From NCBI RefSeq assembly GCF_000227135.1, contig NC_018261.1, positions 555,263 to 619,262 of the forward strand: a DNA stretch of 64,000 nt, read 5' to 3'. Both the position numbers and the translations under genes were made by a program. The notes under the pieces were generated by a model. The model was given only the letters and a program-made list of their open reading frames with translations. It was not told the origin of the DNA and did no database searches. This document shows positions 19,891 through 28,500 of the stretch, piece after piece (position 1 is the first letter of the stretch; every line of letters begins with the position of its first letter). The DNA comes from Leishmania donovani (Eukaryota; Euglenozoa; Kinetoplastea; Trypanosomatida; Trypanosomatidae).

Positions 19891-22800
19891 CTACATCACG
19901 CCTAGGTCGTGCTCCACGGACCACTCCTGCAAGTTACCCAGCGAATCGCCGAACTTGGCCGTCACACTCAGCGGTACGAGCAACTGCATGGCGTGCGACA
20001 TCGCTGAGGACACCAGCGGCACCACCATCGGGAGCAGCTCCTTGCGCACCATGAAGACCATCTCGTCGTGGATCTGCGAAAGCAGGGACACGTCGGAGCG
20101 ATCGTAGCGCTGCAGCACCTCCTTTGACACGGCAAGCATCGCCATCTTCATCACGTCTGCGGCGCTGCCCTGCACGACGCTGTTGAAGGCCTGCCGCTCC
20201 GCGTACGACCGTCGCGAGAGCACCGTGCTGCGGATGTCCGGCAGGTACCTCAGGCGACCGCTGAGAGTGCGCACGAACCCATTGGCGCGGGCTTCCTCGA
20301 TGACGCGGCGGTGATACGCGTCGATGCCGGGGAAGGCGTTTGTCAGCAACGAGGTGATGTGCAGCGCCCGATCAACCGTAACGCCCATGTGCGTCGCGAG
20401 CGTCTTTGGGCCGGCGCCGTAGAGCACACCAAAGACGACGCGCTTGGCTAGACTGCGCTCCTCAGTGCTTACGGGCTTCTTCTTGAAGACCACTTCGGCG
20501 ATCGCCCGGTGAATATCTGCCGATGTCGTCAGCGCGTCTACGAGCGCGGCGTCGCCGCACAGGTGCGCTAGTACGCGTAGCTCGATCTGTTCGTAATCAA
20601 TGGACAAGAGCACGCATCCGCCAGTGGCGACGAAGCAGCGCCGAAAACCCAAGAGGTCTTCCTCGCCGTCCTCCTCGGCGTCGTTGCCTGCCACGGCGGC
20701 TGCGATGCCATTACGTGGAAGATTCTGAAGATTCGGCTCAACGCAGGAAAGCCGTCCAGTGTCAGTACCCTCCTGAAGAAAGTTTGGGTGCAGCGTGGCG
20801 TACCCCCTTGCAGGAAGAATGACCTCGCCCGCCGGCGTCGCACTTGCCTCCTCGCGGCTGCTCCGTTGATTTCGTGCTGGCATTGGCTCGGCGCTGCCAG
20901 CGCTGTATCCGCTGCTGCTCGTGTGAAGCTGGCGATCCACAAACGGGCTGTCGCCGTTCACGTCCACCGCTTCTCTTATAAACAGTGGCGACACGGCCTT
21001 GGCGCCCTCATCATTACCGTGCGCCTGCTGCTGCCCTTTCGTGCTCTCACTGGCCCCCGTCTCAGCGTTAACGCTGTCGAGACAAGGAGCTGGGCTTGCT
21101 TGTGCGCTAGAGTGCACCACGGCGTAGCCCATCATCCCTTCGATGTATGTCTGCATCAGCTTCGACACCTTTCGATAGCGCAACAAGCACGCAGGAAACT
21201 CGTGATGCCGGGCGAGGGCACGCAGTGTGTCCTCCGCCGTCGACAGCCGCCCCCCTTTTGTGATTGTGAGCCCCGTGGCACCGACGGCTTCGCCATTTCC
21301 GGATTTGAGCAAGTATTTGCCCAGCTGAAGCACCTCGTAGAGTGCCCTGCGGCACTGATCGTGGCTCTGAATATTGAAGTCCTCGCCGAGCTCCGGGACG
21401 AGCTTGCTGGCAAGTTGGCGCTGCCGTGCCATCTCCGCCTCGCAGCTCTTCTGATAGCGGTGAACCTCGTGCAGATCCACGCGCATGCCATTGTACTTGA
21501 GAAGCGCCAGCAGCAGCGCAATCCGCTTCTCCTGCCGCAGGAACGCTTGCAGGAGCCCTTTGCTGCCCAGCAGACCGTAAAGACTGCGGTACACGGTGGC
21601 CAAGTAGTACACTTGATGGGCTAGCTGGCACTGTGCGGACGTCAGGGGCGGCGCGGGGGCTGCTGCTGCTGCTGCGGCGGCGGCGGCGGCGGCAGTCCCG
21701 ATGCCTTCGGCCAAGTTGATTGTTGAGTGCGAGAAGCACCCCGCGTTGCTCATGCTCTCCAGCTGCACTGTCGGCGGCAGCTTCCCGCCGCAAACGTGCA
21801 AGAGCAGCTGACTGTAGTCGTAGAGAACGCTCGTGTCCGCGTCACTCGCCCCGTCCGCGGCAGCGGCGGAGCCTCCCCCCGCTAAAGCGCGCACGGCGGA
21901 CGGAGCCTTCGACAGAGTACTTGCCACGTGCAGCTGAGCCATCCACGCCATCACGCGCACGTCGCTGACACAGTTCGACCACAATGTCCCCTTGCAGTAA
22001 GCGAGTAGCGCCACCAGGAGCACCTGCGCATTGAAGGTAATGAGCTCCACCCCGGGTAGCTCTATGAGGACGCGGCACAGAAACGCCAAGCCAACGGTCT
22101 GTGCCGGCAGCGCGTACATGTCGTCTTTCCACCGTATCAGAACAAGCTCCACGTGCTGGTGGCTACGCACGGGGTCGAGGGAAGAGAAACAGCACGACAC
22201 GCGGCGCTTCGCCGTCTTGGCGCCGCTGCTGTAATAGGTAAAGTTCGTGCGAGTCTCCACACTCGCGAGCGCCGCTGCCGCGTTGCTATTGCTACTGAGT
22301 GCCGAAACACCGACAAACAGAGGTGGTGCTTGGATGCGATCCGGATCGTTGAGGGCCCGGCGCACGTCGCTGAACAGCTCCTCGGCCGATTCCTGCAGGT
22401 AGATGTAGGGGACAGAGACCATGGCCGCCGCAGTGGGTCCACCCTGCAGCTCCGCCATCGCACCCCCGACAGCTTCGGAAGATGTCAGAGAGAAAAGCGT
22501 GCGCGGAGCTGGCGTCGCACACACAGAGGGACCCAAGGCACCGGGGAGGATTGCGTCGCCCCCACCCCGCTTCCTCGTCTTCGGCTTTCTTTTCGCACCG
22601 GAGGTGCCAGCAGCGGTATTCGTGCCAGCACCATCGCGCCTCCGTGCTGTTGGCTTGCTTCGAGCGCCGCTGCTAGACGCACTCTGGTCTTGCATGACGG
22701 CGCCGGTCTCGACTCGTTCGCTGCCCACGTTTGCTTCCGCCTCCTCGTTGCCGTCATCGTTGTGAGTTGTCTTCGCATCCCTCTTCCGTTTCTTGCCGCC

Positions 22801-23664
22801 CCCGCGCTTCGCTGCCCACATGGATGATCCGCCGTCGCCACTGACGCTGCCGTTGCGCCTTGGAGGCCCACACCTTTGCTCCTCGGTACTGTGCTGCACC
22901 TTTTCTGATAGTTTTGCCAGCTCCACCTGCAGTCGAAAGATGGCGTCGGTGCCGGCGACGTCGCTTGTGTCGGGGGCATGCTCGGGCAGCGTGACCAGCG
23001 CCGGACCAGGGATGCGGGTGCGCGGCGCGCTGTGTGGCGGGGTCGCCTCGGTTTGCCGTTGGCACGCCGCACTACCACCATTCGCGCCGCGCTCGTCATC
23101 GTCGCTCACGAAGACGTAGTAGTCGTCGTGAGCAGAGTTCACTGCCGCTCGTTCTTTGGAGGAGGCGTCGGCGATACGCCACGCATGGATACGTGTGCTG
23201 CTTGGGCCGCTATGCGATAGGAGAGCCGGCGCTGCAGCTCCGTTCTGGCGGCACTCGTGTAGCAGTTGGACCCCGTCCTTGTCGTCGGCGCTTTCCTCGG
23301 GGCGAAGACGGGCGGTGGCCTGTGGCTGCTGCTGTTCTGGTGGCGGTGATGGCTGCGAAGCCGCCGCCGACCCAATCTGAAGTCCGAACTGACGCCACTT
23401 CTGTAGATTTCGCGTCGTTTCCTCGCTCTCTGGCAGCTTATGAAAGCGTGACTGTATCCATGCAGCAGTGTCGCTCTGAAGGACCCCTGCGGCGAGGCCG
23501 CCAAAGGGCAGTGCACCGATGGCAGAGGACGAAGACGCGCTCCCGTCAGGGAAGGACCAGGTGGACTCAGACGGCTTGGCCCCGGTCGTGGAGGTGAGGT
23601 GTGTCATTGGCACAATGCGAAAGGCGTGGCGCGGGACATCGGCCGTTCGCTGAAAAGGGTCCAT
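19891..23664 (-). CDS. POLQ: DNA polymerase theta-like family A polymerase, no helicase domain
   Basis: The C-terminal part of this 1257-residue protein is a complete family A DNA polymerase. It has GRLSCVEPNLQNLPR, motif A SIDYEQIELR (about 1021-1030, catalytic D1023), the O-helix RSLAKRVVFGVLYG (K1074, Y1082), QAFNSVVQGSAADV, and motif C HDE (1199-1201). A region around 500-600 resembles a 3'-5' exonuclease fold without its acidic residues, as in polymerase theta. The N-terminal 400 residues are low-complexity, and an uninterrupted alanine tract lies near residue 680. There is no helicase motif, which fits the trypanosomatid arrangement where the theta polymerase and helicase are separate genes. 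The expected role is translesion synthesis or microhomology-mediated end joining. Distinction from polymerase nu or a mitochondrial Pol I type rests on overall resemblance only. The ATG at 23664 follows a pyrimidine tract and AG at 23711-23712. Confidence 0.85.
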   Translation of the reverse strand: MDPFQRTADVPRHAFRIVPMTHLTSTTGAKPSESTWSFPDGSASSSSAIGALPFGGLAAGVLQSDTAAWIQSRFHKLPESEETTRNLQKWRQFGLQIGSAAASQPSPPPEQQQPQATARLRPEESADDKDGVQLLHECRQNGAAAPALLSHSGPSSTRIHAWRIADASSKERAAVNSAHDDYYVFVSDDDERGANGGSAACQRQTEATPPHSAPRTRIPGPALVTLPEHAPDTSDVAGTDAIFRLQVELAKLSEKVQHSTEEQRCGPPRRNGSVSGDGGSSMWAAKRGGGKKRKRDAKTTHNDDGNEEAEANVGSERVETGAVMQDQSASSSGARSKPTARRRDGAGTNTAAGTSGAKRKPKTRKRGGGDAILPGALGPSVCATPAPRTLFSLTSSEAVGGAMAELQGGPTAAAMVSVPYIYLQESAEELFSDVRRALNDPDRIQAPPLFVGVSALSSNSNAAAALASVETRTNFTYYSSGAKTAKRRVSCCFSSLDPVRSHQHVELVLIRWKDDMYALPAQTVGLAFLCRVLIELPGVELITFNAQVLLVALLAYCKGTLWSNCVSDVRVMAWMAQLHVASTLSKAPSAVRALAGGGSAAAADGASDADTSVLYDYSQLLLHVCGGKLPPTVQLESMSNAGCFSHSTINLAEGIGTAAAAAAAAAAAAPAPPLTSAQCQLAHQVYYLATVYRSLYGLLGSKGLLQAFLRQEKRIALLLALLKYNGMRVDLHEVHRYQKSCEAEMARQRQLASKLVPELGEDFNIQSHDQCRRALYEVLQLGKYLLKSGNGEAVGATGLTITKGGRLSTAEDTLRALARHHEFPACLLRYRKVSKLMQTYIEGMMGYAVVHSSAQASPAPCLDSVNAETGASESTKGQQQAHGNDEGAKAVSPLFIREAVDVNGDSPFVDRQLHTSSSGYSAGSAEPMPARNQRSSREEASATPAGEVILPARGYATLHPNFLQEGTDTGRLSCVEPNLQNLPRNGIAAAVAGNDAEEDGEEDLLGFRRCFVATGGCVLLSIDYEQIELRVLAHLCGDAALVDALTTSADIHRAIAEVVFKKKPVSTEERSLAKRVVFGVLYGAGPKTLATHMGVTVDRALHITSLLTNAFPGIDAYHRRVIEEARANGFVRTLSGRLRYLPDIRSTVLSRRSYAERQAFNSVVQGSAADVMKMAMLAVSKEVLQRYDRSDVSLLSQIHDEMVFMVRKELLPMVVPLVSSAMSHAMQLLVPLSVTAKFGDSLGNLQEWSVEHDLGVM

Positions 23665-25517
23665 GTCGAGCTGCGCACGCAACCGCGCAAGGCCAGATAA
23701 TCCCACGTGGCTACAAACGGAAAAAGAGAACGAAAAGAAGCACTCAAAACAGGGGACGGTGAGGAGAGCACGACCGCCGCCGCTGCACTCTTGCTCCTTA
23801 ACTTGTGACCTCTGCTTTCTCTATCTCCGAAAGGCTGTGCGGTAACGTAACACGTGAGGCGGTTGACGGAGCCACGGTGAAGAGATGGAGGGAGAGAGGG
23901 AGACGTGCCTTGTAGATCCGAGAGAATGGGAAGGCGGAGACGGCGAGAAATGGGCAACATTTCCGTGCATTCTGCCTGTGTGTGCGTGCTTTCAAGGGGC
24001 TGATGCGTCATGTATCCTCGCCTCTCTTGCGATAGGTGGGATTTTACTCCTTTGTCTACCCCCGCGCGCGCGTTTCGATGAGTGCGTTCTCTTTTCAGAT
24101 TTCTGTACACAACGACAGAAAACGTTTTTTTTTTCGCGTGCGCGTGTGTGAAAGACACCGAGGTTACGCGAGGACGATGGATGCGTGGGTGAAGTGGTGA
24201 CGAGCCCTTCAAGGGCGGCACGGGAACAGGCGAGAGGGATGCAGGCAAGCACGGGGGAGTGGTCAAGACCGAGATGGAAGCGTTCGACAGCGACGCGGAA
24301 AGAAAAGCACACACACACATATGAAAGCAAAGGTGTTTTGCGTCACGGCCGCCATAGGCGGTTGTGTACGTGAGTTTGCTTGATCGCAGTCAAGGGGTCG
24401 ACAGGGGCGAGAAAAAAGGCAGATGAGCCCCACTTCGCTCAAGTAGTGAGCGCCACCACCACACGTGAAGTCGAAGAATGGTGCCATACCAATATCTATA
24501 TATATAGAGAGAGCAAGTCAAGAGAGTGGAAGCGCTGGAAAAAGCAAAGAATACACATGCGCACCCACACACAAGAAAAGATGGAAGGGGAACAACGACG
24601 CATGCGTCTGGCATGCGAGCAGCGAGGATGCGTGTACGGTGGAAAGAAACACAGCGGGCGATCCGTCACGGGCCCATGCGCGCACGAGCGATGCGTGTAG
24701 ATGTGTGTGTTGGCGAGCGTGTGGCATAGGGTGCAAGCAAGGCACAAAGGAGGAGGTTAGAGAAGGATAAGGAGATAGCAGTGGCATGAAGGGGGGGGGG
24801 AGGCTATGAAAAAAAAAAGGGGACCCAACCGCGTACAGGTAGAGCGAAGTAAAAGGAAGGAGAGTACAAACGGCGTGGCAGTGGGGGGGGGATGGGTGGG
24901 TGGGCGGGTACAGAGTGAGGGAGAGGGAACAGGATAGAAGACGTCGAAGAGAGGGAAGCCAATGAGCCGATCAAGTTCATACAGACATGCTTGAACAACA
25001 ACGAAAGAAACGAACAAAAACGAAAAGAAAAGGGAACGAGGCGAATATAGACGGTGGGAGGGAAGGAAAGGAGAGGAGGGGGGGGAGGGGGAGACAGCGG
25101 TAACAGTAACACACACACACAGACTCCACAGCAACACATGTGAGCAAGCGTACACGCGGAAAGAACACTAGAAACGCGGACAAGAGTGATGCAGAGGCCT
25201 CTCCGCAAGGACCTTCACAGTGCTTGCGCATATACATGTATGCATCTGTGTTAGTGTCTGTCTTGTCATATTCGCGTTGCTGATGTGCTGTAAGCGACGT
25301 GGTGAAAACAAAACCACGCGCATGCACAGAGAAAAGGGTCCACAAGCAACCATGCACGCAGACTCCGTGCTCAAGAGCGGCACCCGAGCACGCCGCACGC
25401 GCGCGCGAGACCAAGGATGCTGCGCCGTTCCACAATGGGATGCCGCAGCGCAGCACCGCCCATGGCGCGACCAAGAAACAAAGGAAAGAGGGCGGCACAT
25501 TTACAAGACGTGTCCAC
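23665..25517. other. Intergenic region, no supported gene
   Basis: This 1.85-kb spacer between the Piezo and polymerase genes is dominated by CA, GA and GGGT/GGGA-type simple sequence. It presumably holds the Piezo 3' UTR and polymerase 5' UTR. Confidence 0.7.
23711..23739 (-). promoter_or_regulatory. Probable trans-splice acceptor of polymerase gene
   Basis: A minus-strand T/C-rich tract (23719-23739) is followed by TTTGTAG, with the AG 46 nt upstream of the polymerase ATG. Confidence 0.55.
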
Positions 25518-28500
25518 TTAACCCCTTCCCTCATCCGGAGGCGCAAACGGCCGCCTCGTTGCGTCGTAGAGCGCTTGTCGGTACGTTGAATATGCGTAGT
25601 CGTCGACGCGACGGCCACCCAGTCGCAGTAAGCGCTCCGGTGAGCGGAGAAGGTCGAGAAGCTCCACGAAGAGAAGCTGCTCCAGGGCCAAGTCACCTAC
25701 TTGTCCGTCGTTGGCGGAGGAGCGGGCGAGGTACAGGTAGCGCAGCAGCTCCGTTACTGGCTCGGGATTGGCCAGCTGCAGGAGCACGACTCGGTGCGCG
25801 TCGCCGGCAAAACAGCCGCGGATGTAGCTGCTCATCACCAAAACAAAGCTCGTGTAGAGGGCGATGACGCCGACGTTGGGGATCAGCGAGAAACTGCTTT
25901 GCACGATCGCCACGTGGTTGGACGCAACCACAAACGTCAGCGGGGTTGACATTTCGTGAATCTCCGCTCCTGACGCGATCTGCGATGAGCCTGCGGGATC
26001 GGCGGCCGTAGCAGCGGCGAAGGTGGATGCTGCAGGGCTGCTTTGGTCACCCTCGGCACACTTTACACAGCTGAACCCGCGGTATCGCCCCATGCGGTGT
26101 AGTGTCAATGAGCAGTTCGCCCTTCGCATGGTTGCGCCTGACAGGAATGAGACACCCGTTCCATAACTCAGCACATACGGCGAGTACAGGAGCGGCAGTG
26201 GGACTACAACAGGATCCCACGCGCTTGCTGAGTATTCTGCCGTGCCAGCTGAGCCAGCGTCATCCATTGCGCGCCACGCCTTGAGCGCCTCGGCGAGAAG
26301 AGCCTGCGAGGTGGGCGGCAGCGCGTACGACTCCTCGAGGCCAACCGTGGTCATTGTGGCGTCACTCGCACGGTCGCGAGTGACGCGGTGACGCACAAGA
26401 AGAGTAACCACCTCAGTTCGTTTGCCAAGCAGATCGACAAGCTCCTGCAGAGCTGCTGGTGTATAGGACCACATCCGGATGCTGCACGACGCGACATGCA
26501 CCGTCTGCCAAGTGTCCGTGACGGCGGCAAAACGCAAGAGGCCCGCGGCTCCCACGCTGGCGTCACCCAACGAAAGCGTTGCTGCTGCGTGAAAGCTGGA
26601 CGGACGTACTGCGGCGTCGGCGCTAAACAGCGGCAAAGAAGACATCCTAGCGAGGGCCACCTCTGTCGTCCAGGCCGTGACGTGGCTCGCGCGCACTTGC
26701 GGGCTAAACGTCGAGTACCAAAACAGAGGAAAGAAGAGCACGAACAGAATGACGGTGAATCCGAGAACGCCTTGGTAGAGGCGGACCAGGTATGGAAAGT
26801 GACGCCCGTGGTAACGACTTGTGTGGTACAGGTCGTGCATGTCGACGTAGCGCCGATACACCGTGTGGTGGATGTCCTCTAGGAGCATCCAATGCTGCAC
26901 TTTCAACGTTGTTGCACTGAACGACCAGTCCAGCATTACACGCAGCTCCATTAGGAACGGCACAGCGCGAAACGACACGTGGCCCAACCAATGAAGCAGG
27001 TCCGTCTTGATCGTGAAGGGATCATGCAGGTGATGCAGTGCGTAGCCGTGTCGCAGCTGCAGCGCTCCACACCAAAGAGAGGCGAGCTTCGCAGAGAGCA
27101 GCAGAGATACCGATGCCGTGGTGGCGGCTGAGGCGGTGGCACCGCTGCCTCCCTTGCTTTCCTGCGCGGTGCGCCAGAGCACATAGAGCACGTGGTAGAC
27201 AGCCGCCAAGAAGAAGTGCAGCACGTACTTGGCGAAAAGGGCGTGCAGCACGTAGAGGATGCGCTCCAGGAAGAGGACAACGACGAGCCCCAGCGCGGTG
27301 GCCACAAAGATGCCTGGCAGGTGGTTCTGCTGAACGGCGTGGAGAAGGTTGCCTTCAGAGGTGGCGGTGTCCTCTGGCACAATGGCGTAGTAGGCCCAGC
27401 CAAAAAGCGCGAGCGAGAGGCCGTCAAAGAAGAGTTGCGCCGCGTAATAATCGGCACCAGCGCCGCAGCGGTGCACGCTCCAGCAGTGCAGATGAAGCTT
27501 GCAGCTTCCCCACAGCTCCGCGACGCCCCGGTGCGGCTTGTCCTGACGCGCTTCGCGAGTGGGTGACCCGGTGGGCTCTAATGAAGCGAAGGCGGCCGCC
27601 GAAACGCTTGCCGTTGTGTCAGGCTCGCCTTTGCAATTCCCGAATACGCAGTGGTCCGGGTAGACGACCGCCCACTGGATAGCAACAGCCGTCACGACGC
27701 ACCCACTCAACACAAGATCCACCCACATATCGCGGTGAGATTCGCTGCCGAACATGGCGGAGGGCGACGGTGACGGCAGTGACGCCACCAGAGCGGATGG
27801 CGCGCCCACGTCGACGCGTAGAAGCAGCACGCTAAGCCAACGACAGGTGGCCAGGCTCACAGATGGCCCCATGGCGAGGAGGTAGACACGCGCAGTGCCC
27901 TTAGCGAGTAAGGCCAAGACGGAGAAGAGCATCTGCAAGCGCCAGTACCATAATGGTGGCCAGGGTCTCTGCAGCAGCGCGTACACGATGCTCGAAAACG
28001 ACGGCGCAAGATTGACGACAGTGCCGCACACCGCGAATTGGCTCAGCATGAGCAGCGCGCACAGAGACGACCAGTACTGCACTGCGTATAGCTCCAGAAG
28101 CCTCCATAGAGAGGGCAGGTGCACGACCTCACGGCGCGAAACGGCGGAAGAAGGTGCGCCCAAACAGATGCCCGGCGGTGACGTGATACCTTCCGCAGTC
28201 GTGAGTGATGCTGCTGATGCAAAGGCTGGTTGCGTGCACTCGACCGCTTTCTCCATGGGCTGGCGGCGTCGTTGCCGCTGAGGATGCGCTGCGTCGGTTC
28301 GTGGACCGGCTGGGCACTCGGTTGCCGAATTCTCCACTTCTGCTGGAAGGGGGACTGTATGGCGCCGCAGGTAGTCACGGAGCAGCTCTACCACTTTGTG
28401 TGCAACCCATCGGGCTCTGCCGCGTAGACGCGCCAGCAGGGACGACGCAGGGGGTCGGACGTCGGCGGCCCTTGGCGTTTCCTCAGCGCCAACCATCGAC

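Noticed and set aside
26359..26386. 11-bp inverted repeat with 6-nt spacer inside the Piezo coding region
   Set aside because: It lies in coding sequence with normal codon use. A hairpin of this size can arise by chance in GC-rich coding DNA.
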